Assembly: GCA_946480825.1 (NCBI GenBank)
Contig: CAMLLG010000007.1
Location: 15,033-79,032 of the forward strand
From: an uncultured Lysobacteraceae bacterium
GTDB taxonomy: Bacteria; Pseudomonadota; Gammaproteobacteria; Xanthomonadales; Xanthomonadaceae
Direction: 5' to 3'
Length of the DNA stretch: 64,000 bases
This document shows positions 36,909 through 45,521 of this stretch, piece after piece. A model generated the notes under the pieces. It saw nothing but the letters and a program-made list of their open reading frames with translations. It did no database searches and was not told the DNA's origin. Position numbers and translations under genes: made by a program. How positions within the stretch are numbered: the first letter of the stretch is position 1; each line of letters opens with the position of its first letter.

Positions 36909-37772
36909 TCATGATGCCAGCGTCGATGATGCCGGCGCCGGCGCGCGCCTGCGGACGCTGACTTCGCCCGCGCGCAATATCGTTTCGCCATTGGCGGCGC
37001 GCAGTCGCAGCGCGCCGTCTTCGGTGAGCCCGCAGGCGACGCCGTCGACGATGCGACCGGCGATGGTCGCCGAGATCTCGGTGCCGGACAATGCGTCCAA
37101 CGCCGCGAAGCGCGGCAGGAACGGCGCGAGGCCTTCCGCATCGAAGCGTTCCAGCGCATCGGCCGACGCCGTCAGGATCGCGGCCCCGATCGCGTTCCGC
37201 GACGGCAGCGCGTCGCCGAGACGCACGTGCAGATCGGTCCACGGCTGATCGATGGCATCCGTGGCTTGCGCGGGCATGCGGACATTGAGCCCCAGCCCGA
37301 TCACCGCGCGCGCGCCGCCGTCCTGCAGGCCGCCTTCGATCAGGATGCCGCCGAGTTTGCGCAGGGCGTCGCCGTCGGCGACGACCAGATCGTTCGGCCA
37401 TTTCACCCGCACGTCCGTCGCGCCCAGCGCCTGCAGCGATTCGGCGACGGCGACCCCGACCGCGAGGCTCAGGCCGCCGAGCCGGGCGAGGCCGCCCTGG
37501 AAGCGGCGCGCGAGCGAGAGGTAGAGATTCGCGCCCGGCGGCGACGCCCAGACCCGGCCCTGGCGCCCGCGTCCGCCGCTCTGGCGTTCGGCGAACAGCG
37601 CGGCGATGCCCGCCGACGGCGTCGTGCGCCGCAACAGTTCGCTGTTGGTCGAATCGATGGCGTCGACGATCTCGATCGCGGCGTAGGCCGTTGCCGCCGA
37701 TGGCGACAGCCGCGCGCGCAGTATCGTCGCGTCGAGCGGGTCGTCAGAGGCGTCGTCGAGCGCGCTCGTCAT
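36909..37772 (-). CDS. birA: Biotin-[acetyl-CoA-carboxylase] ligase, no DNA-binding domain
   Basis: This enzyme activates biotin with ATP and attaches it to the carrier protein of acetyl-CoA carboxylase. The 287 residues hold the catalytic domain: STNSELLRR, the GRGRQGR loop for biotinyl-AMP, WASPPGANLYLS, VKWPNDLVV and GGILIE, then a C-terminal SH3-like part. The helix-turn-helix domain of bifunctional BirA (about 60 residues) is missing, so it is a class I ligase without repressor function. The start overlaps the plsY stop by ATGA. Confidence 0.93.
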   Translation of the reverse strand: MTSALDDASDDPLDATILRARLSPSAATAYAAIEIVDAIDSTNSELLRRTTPSAGIAALFAERQSGGRGRQGRVWASPPGANLYLSLARRFQGGLARLGGLSLAVGVAVAESLQALGATDVRVKWPNDLVVADGDALRKLGGILIEGGLQDGGARAVIGLGLNVRMPAQATDAIDQPWTDLHVRLGDALPSRNAIGAAILTASADALERFDAEGLAPFLPRFAALDALSGTEISATIAGRIVDGVACGLTEDGALRLRAANGETILRAGEVSVRRRAPAPASSTLAS

Positions 37773-38401
37773 GCGCGCCGCATCATCCGGCGCAACAGCC
37801 GCGCCTTCTCGAAGCGCGATTCGGTACCGGCGCGCAGCCGCGCGATGTTGGCGCGATGGGTGAACAACAGCAGCAGCGCGACCGCGACCGCGAACGCGAG
37901 ACGCGCCGCGTCCGCCTGCGTCGCCAGCGCGAGGATCGCGACCGTCAGACCGGTGAGGATCGTGCTCAGGCCGACATAGCCGGTGAGGATCAGCGTCAAC
38001 AGCCAGACCGCCAGCAACAGCGGAATCGCCATCGGCCACAGCACCGCGATGCCGCCGACCACCGTCGCCGCGCCCTTGCCGCCGCGGAAGCCGTGCCAGA
38101 TCGGCCAGACGTGTCCCAGCGCCGCCGCGAAGGCGGCCGCATAGGGCAACCACATGACATGCGTGCTTCCGGCGAAGCGCAGTCCCAGCCAGGCCGCCAG
38201 TGCGCCCTTGCCGATATCGATGATCACCACCCCGAGCGCGAATCTCGCGCCCTGGGTGCGGAAAGCATTGGTGCCGCCGGCATTGCCGCTGCCCTGTGTG
38301 CGGATGTCGATGCCGCGCAGTCTGCCCAGCAGCAGGCTGCCGGACAGCGAGCCGAGCAGATAGGCGGCGAGGATCGATCCGAGCGCGGAAAGGGCGATCA
38401 T
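37769..38401 (-). CDS. plsY: Acyl-phosphate glycerol-3-phosphate acyltransferase
   Basis: This inner-membrane enzyme acylates glycerol-3-phosphate using acyl-phosphate. Its 210 residues and roughly seven helices fit the family. The conserved loops are present: GSGNAGGTNAFR (motif 1), GHVWPIWHGFRGGKGAATVVG (shown in part; motif 2) and THRANIARLRAGTE (motif 3). It is encoded downstream of the Dak2-DegV fusion, which would supply acyl-phosphate from free fatty acids, and is coupled to birA. No plsX is in the window. Confidence 0.96.
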   Translation of the reverse strand: MIALSALGSILAAYLLGSLSGSLLLGRLRGIDIRTQGSGNAGGTNAFRTQGARFALGVVIIDIGKGALAAWLGLRFAGSTHVMWLPYAAAFAAALGHVWPIWHGFRGGKGAATVVGGIAVLWPMAIPLLLAVWLLTLILTGYVGLSTILTGLTVAILALATQADAARLAFAVAVALLLLFTHRANIARLRAGTESRFEKARLLRRMMRRA

Positions 38402-38533
38402 CAGGCGTGGGCAACGGGGATTGCGGCGGCGGTCTGCATTCTTTCAGAAATCGGCAGCGGGTGAGCCGTCCGCGGAGCCGTCAGAGGTCGAACACGGCAT
38501 CGCCGCTGGCCGATGCGCGCGGGTTCTCCGCGC

Positions 38534-40453
38534 TCATGGTCGCGGCGCTTCGTCCGCGGGTGCGGGCTGCAGCGCCACCACCAGCGTCCCGTGCCCGGCA
38601 TGCGCGCCGATCGCCGGACCGGTTTCGACCAGATACGCCTCGGCCAGATCGAGCCGCGCGCGCAGCGCCGCGAGCAGGCGTTCGCCATCCGCGAAGGCAT
38701 CGCAGTGACCGACGATGGCGCGCAGGCGCGTGGTCTTGCCGAGCGATCTGCGTGCCCGCTTCGCCACATACGCGGCGAACGCTTCGGGCGCCTTCGCTTT
38801 CGCGAACAGACCGCCGGCGACGCCGAGCTTGCCGTCGGCGTTCACTTTCGCCACCGGCGTCAGCCCGGTGAAGCGCACCGCAGGTTCGGCCCATGCCGGA
38901 ATGCGGCCGCCGCGCACGGCGTGACTGATGTCGCGGGCCATCGCCCAGGTCAGCGTGAGCGGGCGCAGGCGTTCGAGTTCGCGCAGGATCGTCCGGGCAT
39001 CCGCGCCGGCGTCGGCCAGTTCGGCCGCGCGCCAGGTCAGCAGGCCCTGACCGCCGGCGACGTTGATGGTGTCGAAGACCGCGATCTTCGCGGCGTCTCC
39101 GCGCGCGGCCGCGTGCTCGGCCGATTGCAGGGTGCCGGAAACCCCGCGCGAAAGCCCGACGTACACCACCGACGGATGATGCGCGGCGAGGAAATCGAAG
39201 TAGCGGCGGAAATCGCCCGGCGGCGGCTGGCTGGTCCGCGGCAACTGCCGCGATGCGGCCATGCGCCGGTAGAACTCGCCGGTGGCCAGACCGATCTTGT
39301 CGAGGTAATCGCGGCCGTCGAGATTCACCCGCACCGGCACCACGTGTACGGCATGACGTTCGGCGATGGCCTCGGGCAGATCGACGGCGCTGTCGGTGAT
39401 CACCGCGACCCGGTCCGCGCGCGCCGGGCTCCGCGATTGCAGCAGCATGTCGTCCGCCTTCATGCCTTCGACCGTGGCGAACGCGGCGCAGGCGTCGAAC
39501 AACTGCTGCGGTGCGCCGACGTGCGCATGCACGCGCATGCGGGTACCGCCGCCCGCGAGCACCATGGAATCGGCGCCGATCGCTTCGAGCGCCGCGCGCA
39601 GCGGTTCGCGTTCGATCGTCCGTCCGCTGGCGCCGTCGACGATCAGCAGGCATTCGGTGCACCAGCGGCGCTCGGGGTCGACCGCATCGTGCGCCGCGTG
39701 CGCATCGTGATCGTGGGGGTCGTTGGCATCGAGATCGTTCGCGGCGGCCACGTGCGCGCGCACCCGCAGCGCGCGCGGCCCGCCTTCGACGAACTCGGCG
39801 ATGCCTTCGAGCAGATCGACGAAGCCCTGTGCGCCGGCATCGACCACCCCGGCCCGCTGCAACAACGCCATCTGTTGCGGCGTGCGCGCCAGCGCGCTGC
39901 GCGCCTGCGCCAGCGCGCGGACGAAACCGCCGCGCGGATCGTCGCGAAGTTGGGTCGCCGCTTCTTCCATCGCGTCGGCGAAGCTGTCGATCACGCTGAG
40001 GATGGTGCCTTCGACCGGATGCGCCAGCGCGCCGCGGGCACTGTCGGCGCCGTGGCGCACCGCGGCAGCCAGGGTCTGCGCGTCCAGCACGGGCTGGGTG
40101 CGCGCGTGTTCGGCCACGCCGTGCAGGAACTGGGCGAGGATCGCCCCGGAGTTGCCGCGCGCGCCGTCGATGGCGTCGTCGCCGATCCGCCGCAGCAGTT
40201 CGCCGATGTGGCGGCTGCGACGGCTCAGCGCCCCGTTGAGCACGCTGCCGAGGGTAAAGGCGAGATTGTTGCCGGTGTCGCCGTCGGCGACCGGGAAGAC
40301 GTTGATCCGGTTCAGACCGTCGCGGGCGGCGATCACCCGGCGCGCGCCCGCGATCAATGCACGCCGCAGGGTGGCTGCGGTCAGCGTGGTGTCGGTCGCG
40401 GGTGAGGGGCGGGCGGCCGAGTCGGATTGCCGGCCTTGGGCTGGGCTGTTCAC
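38534..40453 (-). CDS. Dak2-DegV fusion, probable fatty acid kinase (FakA-FakB type)
   Basis: This protein of about 639 residues joins two proteins that are separate in Gram-positive bacteria. The N-terminal half is a Dak2/FakA-like kinase domain (VADGDTGNN and GARGNSGAILAQ bind ATP-magnesium). A middle linker is Asp/His-rich (DPHDHDAHAAHDA). The C-terminal third is a DegV/FakB fatty-acid-binding domain (ITDSAVDLP, YVGLSRGVSGTLQSA, AGGQGLL, then GRIPAW). Fak phosphorylates fatty acids to acyl-phosphate. Its position before plsY, which uses acyl-phosphate, supports this. GTG at 40453 is the chosen start; a TTG 18 bases further out is possible. Confidence 0.88.
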   Translation of the reverse strand: MNSPAQGRQSDSAARPSPATDTTLTAATLRRALIAGARRVIAARDGLNRINVFPVADGDTGNNLAFTLGSVLNGALSRRSRHIGELLRRIGDDAIDGARGNSGAILAQFLHGVAEHARTQPVLDAQTLAAAVRHGADSARGALAHPVEGTILSVIDSFADAMEEAATQLRDDPRGGFVRALAQARSALARTPQQMALLQRAGVVDAGAQGFVDLLEGIAEFVEGGPRALRVRAHVAAANDLDANDPHDHDAHAAHDAVDPERRWCTECLLIVDGASGRTIEREPLRAALEAIGADSMVLAGGGTRMRVHAHVGAPQQLFDACAAFATVEGMKADDMLLQSRSPARADRVAVITDSAVDLPEAIAERHAVHVVPVRVNLDGRDYLDKIGLATGEFYRRMAASRQLPRTSQPPPGDFRRYFDFLAAHHPSVVYVGLSRGVSGTLQSAEHAAARGDAAKIAVFDTINVAGGQGLLTWRAAELADAGADARTILRELERLRPLTLTWAMARDISHAVRGGRIPAWAEPAVRFTGLTPVAKVNADGKLGVAGGLFAKAKAPEAFAAYVAKRARRSLGKTTRLRAIVGHCDAFADGERLLAALRARLDLAEAYLVETGPAIGAHAGHGTLVVALQPAPADEAPRP

Positions 40454-40547
40454 GCCGCGAGTCTGCCCCAACTCGACGCGGTTGGATGCTGCGACGCAGC
40501 AAGTTGCCGTTCAGCCTCCGGTCGCGCAGCGACTGCCGCATCCGCGC

Positions 40548-40553
40548 TATAGT
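40548..40553 (+). promoter_or_regulatory. Possible -10 hexamer before the small exported protein gene
   Basis: TATAGT at 40548-40553 would put transcription start near 40560, leaving the ATG at 40590 as the first well-placed start. No clear -35 is visible. Confidence 0.35.
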
Positions 40554-40589
40554 CGGCGACCTATGGGGATTCGCCCTCTGGACGCCACC

Positions 40590-40898
40590 ATGCGCCGCAC
40601 CCGCTCCGCACCGTTGACCCTGCTCGTGTTCGCCACGCTCGGTCTGGCTTTCAGCCTGCCTGCTCTGGCCCGCACGTCTCCATTGATGTCCGCCGATGGC
40701 GATAACGCGGAGTGCCCCGATGCCGTCGTCGCGGATGCCGTCGCCAACGGCGCCGCGCCCGCATCGAAACCCGCTGCCGCGAAGCGCGGGGCCACGCCTG
40801 CCGCCGCGGGAAAACCCCGCCCGGCCAGCCGCGGCAACACGCCCGCACCGGTGCGCGACAGCCGTTGGCACCGCTTCCTGCCCGGCATGTTCCGCTGA
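40590..40898 (+). CDS. Small exported Ala/Pro-rich protein, unknown function
   Basis: This gene encodes 102 residues. A signal peptide (MRRTRSAPLTLLVFATLGLA, ending PALA-RT) is followed by a low-complexity segment rich in Ala, Pro and Lys (KPAAAKRGATPAAAGKPRP) and a basic end, WHRFLPGMFR. An ATG 27 bases upstream is in frame but would sit at the predicted transcript start. It looks like a small periplasmic protein without a known family. The gene for MtfA follows 13 bases later and may be cotranscribed. Confidence 0.6.
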   Translation: MRRTRSAPLTLLVFATLGLAFSLPALARTSPLMSADGDNAECPDAVVADAVANGAAPASKPAAAKRGATPAAAGKPRPASRGNTPAPVRDSRWHRFLPGMFR

Positions 40899-40911
40899 GC
40901 GTCGCCCGGGT

Positions 40912-41673
40912 TTGCGCTGGCTCCGCGGGCTGCTGGCCCGCCCCGCTCCCGCTCTCGATCCCGCACGGTGGCGTCGCGTGCGCGCCGCGGTGCCATGGGT
41001 CGAAGCGCTCGACCCCGAGCGCGATGCCCGGCTCGCCGCGCTGAGCGCACGGTTCCTGCACACCAAGACCATCACCTCGCTCGATGGGCTCGTGCTCGAC
41101 GACGATCAGCGCTGCATCCTTGCTGCTCTGTGCTGTCTGCCGCTGCTGGCTTTCGGTGCCGAAGGCCTGCACGGCTGGTCGCAATTGATCGTCTATCCCG
41201 ATGCTTTCCGCGTCGCGCGCGAACACACCGATGCCGCCGGGGTCATGCATGCGTGGGACGATGATCTGATCGGCGAGGCCTGGGAGGCCGGCCCGCTGAT
41301 CCTGTCCTGGGCCGATGTGCGTGCGGATCTGACCGAACCCGATGTCGGCTGTTGCGTGGCGGTGCACGAAATGGCGCACAAGATCGACGCGCTGGACGGT
41401 GCCCTCGACGGGACGCCACCGCTGCCGCGCGACTGGCAGCGCGCATGGGCGCGCGATTTCCAGACCGCCTACGACGCGTTCGCGGACGCGGTCGACGCCG
41501 GTCGCGAAACCGCGATCGATCCCTATGCCGCGGAAGCGCCGGAAGAGTTCTTCGCGGTTTGCACCGAGTATCACTTCAGCGCACCGGCCCTGCTGCGCGA
41601 GACCCTGCCGACGGTGGCGGCGCATCTCGACAGGTTCTACGGGCCCTCGCCGTTCGCCACGCGCGTCGCCTGA
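40912..41673 (+). CDS. mtfA: MtfA-like zinc metallopeptidase (M90)
   Basis: This 253-residue peptidase resembles MtfA, which in E. coli binds the repressor Mlc and so tunes glucose uptake, and is an aminopeptidase. HEMAH in VAVHEMAHKID is the zinc site, and the downstream glutamate in AEAPEEFFAV is the third ligand. FLHTKTITSLDG and WADVRADLTEP match family blocks. The frame has no ATG before the conserved region; TTG at 40912 (MRWLRGLLARP) gives a length like that of E. coli MtfA. It converges with phoQ, only 14 bases apart. Confidence 0.87.
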   Translation: MRWLRGLLARPAPALDPARWRRVRAAVPWVEALDPERDARLAALSARFLHTKTITSLDGLVLDDDQRCILAALCCLPLLAFGAEGLHGWSQLIVYPDAFRVAREHTDAAGVMHAWDDDLIGEAWEAGPLILSWADVRADLTEPDVGCCVAVHEMAHKIDALDGALDGTPPLPRDWQRAWARDFQTAYDAFADAVDAGRETAIDPYAAEAPEEFFAVCTEYHFSAPALLRETLPTVAAHLDRFYGPSPFATRVA

Positions 41674-41687
41674 CCGCGGCGTCGCGC

Positions 41688-43106
41688 TCACAACCCCGGG
41701 GGCAGTACGACCTCGAAGCGCGCGCCGCCGAGTTCGTGCGATGCGGACACCTTCAATTCGCCGCGATAGCTGCGGACGATGTCCTGCACGATCGCGAGGC
41801 CGATGCCGTGGCCCTGCACGCGCTCGTCGCCGCGTACGCCGCGCTGCAGGACGAGCGCGATCTTCTCTTCCGGAATGCCGGGGCCATCGTCCTCCACCAC
41901 CAGCAGCAGGCCGGGACGTCGGTTGGGCGCGGTGCCGCCGGCCTTCGCGGTGAGCAATACCCGCGAACTGGCCCACTTGAACGCGTTCTCCAGCAGATTG
42001 CCGAGCAGTTCCTGCAGATCGCCCTTCTCGCCGTAGAAGCGCGCACTGGCGTCGATCTCGAATTCGCACAACACGCCCTTCGCGGCATAGACCTTTTCCA
42101 GCCCGCGCACGAGTTCCTCGGCGTTCGCTTCGATCGCCAGCGGCGCGGAGAACAGTTTGTGTCCGCCCGAAGCCGCACGGCTGAGCTGATAACCGACCAG
42201 ATCGTTCATGCGCTTGAGCTGTTCGTCCAGTTCGGCGCGCAGTTCGGGCCCGTCTGTGCCGCTGTCCATGCGGCTGCGCAGCACCGCCAGCGGCGTCTTC
42301 AGGCTGTGCGCGAGGTCGGCGAGGATGTTGCGCTGGCGATCGAGATTCTCGCGTTCGCTTTCGATGAAGGCGTTGATGCTTTCGGTCAGCGGTTCCAGTT
42401 CGCGCGGATGGCGTTCGCTCATCCGCATGGCGATGCCCCGCTGCACGCGCTTGAGCTCGTCGATGACGCGACGCAGAGGCCGCAGGCTCCAGCGCAGCAC
42501 CAGCACCTGCAGCAGCAGCAACAGCACGCCGACGCCGCCGAGATAACCCCAGAGTGCGCGCCGGAACACGGTCAACTGGTTCTCCAGTCGCGCGGTGTCC
42601 TCGACGATGTAGATGGTGTAGGGCACTTCGTCGGAGAGATCGTCGCCCGGCCATGCGAGGCCGTAGCCGTAGCGATAGGCGCGCGTGCGTGTCCCGTTGG
42701 AGCGCACGATGTCCAGCGGGCCCTCGAAGATCTGCCGTTTGGGCGCGAGCATCTTCACGTCGGGCAGTTCCGGCCCCTGCGCCGAATCCGATTCCCACAC
42801 CACGAACGGCAGTACGATCTGCGCGTACAGCCCGCTGCCGGGCCGCTTGAGCCGCGGATCGGGCAGCTGGCTTTCCATCGGCGGCACCAGATCGCCGCCA
42901 CGGCTGAATTCGGTCTTGCCCGCGAAATCCAGCGCGTAATCGCGCAGGCGCTCGCGCATGGCGTTTTCGGCGGTGCTGAGGAAGGCGCGGTCGAGCGCGT
43001 AGCCCGCCAGCGCGAGGAAAGCGATCAGGCCGACGCTGGCCGCCAGCAACTGCCGCGTCTGCAGCGAGCGCGGGCGCCAGTGGTAGAGACGTTCACGGGT
43101 GGCCAT
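41688..43106 (-). CDS. phoQ: PhoQ-type sensor histidine kinase
   Basis: This 472-residue inner-membrane kinase partners the response regulator encoded just upstream. Two transmembrane helices (about 18-40 and 183-205) enclose a periplasmic sensor domain with an acidic stretch (WESDSAQGPELPD). A HAMP linker follows, then the dimerisation helix with H267 in LAHSLKTPL, the N box (ENAFKWA), G boxes (DDGPGIP, GHGIGLAI). SLKTPL rather than the more usual ELRTPL matches PhoQ. In Xanthomonadaceae PhoPQ responds to low magnesium, pH and cationic peptides; the signal here is inferred. Confidence 0.92.
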   Translation of the reverse strand: MATRERLYHWRPRSLQTRQLLAASVGLIAFLALAGYALDRAFLSTAENAMRERLRDYALDFAGKTEFSRGGDLVPPMESQLPDPRLKRPGSGLYAQIVLPFVVWESDSAQGPELPDVKMLAPKRQIFEGPLDIVRSNGTRTRAYRYGYGLAWPGDDLSDEVPYTIYIVEDTARLENQLTVFRRALWGYLGGVGVLLLLLQVLVLRWSLRPLRRVIDELKRVQRGIAMRMSERHPRELEPLTESINAFIESERENLDRQRNILADLAHSLKTPLAVLRSRMDSGTDGPELRAELDEQLKRMNDLVGYQLSRAASGGHKLFSAPLAIEANAEELVRGLEKVYAAKGVLCEFEIDASARFYGEKGDLQELLGNLLENAFKWASSRVLLTAKAGGTAPNRRPGLLLVVEDDGPGIPEEKIALVLQRGVRGDERVQGHGIGLAIVQDIVRSYRGELKVSASHELGGARFEVVLPPGL

Positions 43107-43195
43107 GGCGTCGTCGGTGGAGGCGTGTCGGCACGTCGGACGCTTCGCCGCCGCGCGTCGATGCGCGGCGGCGGAAGGCGATCAGCGCGGGCGCC

Positions 43196-43882
43196 TCAAA
43201 CGTCGCCGGTCCGCGCGATCGCGAAGCGGTAGCCGCGGCCGCGCACGGTCTCGATCGGCTTGAGCGCACCGTCGGGGTCCAGCTTCTTGCGCAGGCGGCC
43301 GATGAAGACTTCGAGGACGTTGGAATCGCGATCGAAATCCTGCTGGTAGATGTGCTCGGTGAGGTCGGCTTTCGAGACCAGCTCGCCGGCGTGCATCATC
43401 AGGTATTCCAGCACCTTGTATTCGTAGCTGGTCAGGTCGACGTTGCCGCCGTTGACGCTGACGGTCTGCGCGGCGAGGTCCAGAGTGACCGGCCCGCATT
43501 CCAGCGACGGCTTGCTCCAGCCGGCGGCGCGGCGCACCAGCGCGTTGATGCGCGCCAGCAGCTCTTCGACGTGGAAGGGTTTGACCAGGTAATCGTCGGC
43601 GCCCTGCTTGAGGCCCTCGACCTTGTCCTGCCAGCTCGAACGGGCGGTGAGGATCAGCACCGGGAATTGCTTGCCCTCGGCGCGGAGGGCCTGGATCAGC
43701 TCCATGCCCGACATCTTGGGCAGACCCAGATCGATGATCGCGATGTCGAAGGGCACCTCGCGTCCCATGTACAGACCTTCCTCACCGTCCTGGGCGGTAT
43801 CCACTGCGAATCCTTCGCGTTTGAGCCGGGCGGCGAGGGTTTCGCGGAGAGGGGCTTCGTCTTCGACGAGAAGAATGCGCAT
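43196..43882 (-). CDS. phoP: PhoP-type response regulator
   Basis: This 228-residue OmpR-family regulator has a receiver domain with the acidic pocket (VEDEA), phosphoacceptor D51 in IIDLGLPKMSG and K102-region TARSSWQDKVEG. The winged-helix DNA-binding domain follows (LTSYEYKVLEYLMMHAGELV, IGRLRKKLDP, TVRGRGYRF). TGGAG lies just upstream of the ATG. phoQ follows 89 bases downstream and a PepSY gene lies 154 bases upstream on the same strand, so a three-gene unit is likely. Confidence 0.95.
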   Translation of the reverse strand: MRILLVEDEAPLRETLAARLKREGFAVDTAQDGEEGLYMGREVPFDIAIIDLGLPKMSGMELIQALRAEGKQFPVLILTARSSWQDKVEGLKQGADDYLVKPFHVEELLARINALVRRAAGWSKPSLECGPVTLDLAAQTVSVNGGNVDLTSYEYKVLEYLMMHAGELVSKADLTEHIYQQDFDRDSNVLEVFIGRLRKKLDPDGALKPIETVRGRGYRFAIARTGDV

Positions 43883-44036
43883 CGGTTGCTCCAGGCCGGC
43901 GGGGGACCGGCGTTTCGTTCAGGATCGGAGCATAGCCGCGCACGACGACGGCTGGACGCAGAGCGGTCGACTTGTTCAGATTGCGCTTAGGCGGGTGCGG
44001 CAAATCGCACGATGCAGTGAAAATCGTGCATTACGC

Positions 44037-44396
44037 TCAATCGTCGCCGCGGCGACGACGCGGCGGGTTGTCGTCGCGCTGCGGCGACCGTCGACCCTCG
44101 CTGGCCGGCTGCGGATCGTCCATGTAGATGCGGACGCGGCCTTCGTCGTCGACGACCTTGATGCGGGTGACGTCGCGACCGTCGTACTGCATGCGCTCCG
44201 CGCTCAACACCTGACCGCGGTTGGCGCGTTCGATCCTGCGTACCGCATCGGAGACCGAATCGTCCTGGCCCGTGCGCGGCGGTTCCGGCGGCTGCGGGCG
44301 CCGTCCCTGCTGCGCAGCCGCCGGCAGCGCGACGCCAGCGATGGCGATGGCCAGAACGGTGTGCGGCAGACAGCGGCGAAACAGCGACATGGGCAT
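44037..44396 (-). CDS. Exported PepSY-like protein upstream of phoPQ
   Basis: This gene encodes 119 residues. A signal peptide (MPMSLFRRCLPHTVLAIAIA, ending PAAAQQ) precedes a single PepSY-like domain at about 50-92 (SDAVRRIERANRGQVLSAER, YDGRDVTRIKVVDDEGRVRI). The C-terminus is very basic (RRSPQRDDNPPRRRRGDD). PepSY domains often inhibit peptidases or modulate sensor kinases. Its place before phoP suggests it may feed the periplasmic PhoQ sensor, which is inference. Confidence 0.82.
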   Translation of the reverse strand: MPMSLFRRCLPHTVLAIAIAGVALPAAAQQGRRPQPPEPPRTGQDDSVSDAVRRIERANRGQVLSAERMQYDGRDVTRIKVVDDEGRVRIYMDDPQPASEGRRSPQRDDNPPRRRRGDD

Positions 44397-44545
44397 GCAC
44401 TCTGGTCGGGGCGGCGGCGATGACGAAACATATCGTCGCGCTTGGGATTGGCATTCTCGAAACCGGGCGGTGAATCCGTCCTTAACTTTTTCTTACGCCC
44501 GGCTGACGGGCGGCCGGGGTTCAGTCCGCAATACGTCACGTCGGC

Positions 44546-45484
44546 TCAGAACACCTCGCCGACGCAGCAACGCAAGGATCCGCCAGCGGCCTCGATCGCG
44601 TCCAGCGCGACGCTGCGGACACGGAAGCCCGCCGCCGTCAGGGCGGAGCGCGACGCCTCGGACAGTGCGCGATCCGCGGTCGCACTCATCCAGACCGTGT
44701 CCGCATGCAGCGAGATCGCATTGCCGGCGAACGCGGCCCGTTCCGCGGGAGACAGGCGGATGGCATGCGGCGCGTAGACCGTGGCGATGGCCTTCACCGC
44801 GGCCGGATCGGCGAAGCCGTCGGCGCAGAGCAGGGCGGCGCGGCCGGCCAGCACGGCCAGCACGACATTGGTGTGGTACTCGCCCGGTGCGAGGTCGAAC
44901 ATCAGCGTCGCCCGCAGCCCGAAGGCCTCGTGCATCGCGCGCGCACCGGCTTCGTCGCAACGTTCCGAGAGGCCGCAGAAGCCGAGCCCGCGGGCACGAT
45001 CGATCGCCAGTGCGCCGGTCAGTTCGCAGGCGTGAGGTTGGGTCGACAGGTCGACCTCGGCATAACCGAGCGTCTCCGAGAAAAAACGGCGGATATCGGG
45101 CCGTGTCGCTTCGCGCCGACGCACCGGATGACGCATCCGGCCGACGATCAAACGCGCGGCATCGCGGCCGCCTCGCGCGTCAGCGCGGGCGGTCGCGAAC
45201 ACGTTGTTCGGGAACACCGCGTCGGGCGTCGCCGGGTCTCCGGCGAAGCACACCACAGGAAGTTCCGAAGACAGTGCGCGCTGCAGTTCGCGGTGCTGTG
45301 CCGACGCGCGCGCCGCGTCGAAGGCGGCGGCCTCGGCCATGTAGCGGTTGTCGCTGGCCGATTCGACGGCCAGACCGAAGCCGTCGGGCGCGACGAGGAA
45401 CGCGGCCTGCGCGGTGGCGGGGCCGAAGTCCTGCGCGCACCGGCGCGCGAAGTCGACGAAGACGGCGGTGTCGCGGGTCAGCAT
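44546..45484 (-). CDS. Amidinotransferase-fold hydrolase, CtlX-like
   Basis: This 312-residue enzyme belongs to the guanidino-group-modifying superfamily (arginine deiminase, dimethylarginine hydrolase). FPNNVFAT near residue 90, the histidine in PGEYHTNVVL and C306 in GGSLRC provide the catalytic set. Its closest named relatives by eye are CtlX proteins, linked to citrulline use; the substrate could be citrulline, arginine or a methylarginine. The start at MLTRDTAVFVDF is where homology begins. dusA lies 37 bases upstream on the same strand. Confidence 0.82.
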   Translation of the reverse strand: MLTRDTAVFVDFARRCAQDFGPATAQAAFLVAPDGFGLAVESASDNRYMAEAAAFDAARASAQHRELQRALSSELPVVCFAGDPATPDAVFPNNVFATARADARGGRDAARLIVGRMRHPVRRREATRPDIRRFFSETLGYAEVDLSTQPHACELTGALAIDRARGLGFCGLSERCDEAGARAMHEAFGLRATLMFDLAPGEYHTNVVLAVLAGRAALLCADGFADPAAVKAIATVYAPHAIRLSPAERAAFAGNAISLHADTVWMSATADRALSEASRSALTAAGFRVRSVALDAIEAAGGSLRCCVGEVF

Positions 45485-45521
45485 CGGCGTCGGTCGTCTC
45501 GGTCCGGTCAGGTGGCGCGTC

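Noticed and set aside
38481..38537. 18-codon frame starting at an ATGA overlap with the Dak2-DegV stop
   Set aside because: MSAENPRASASGDAVFDL has no hydrophobic, helical or family features. It might be a remnant, but nothing supports a real gene.
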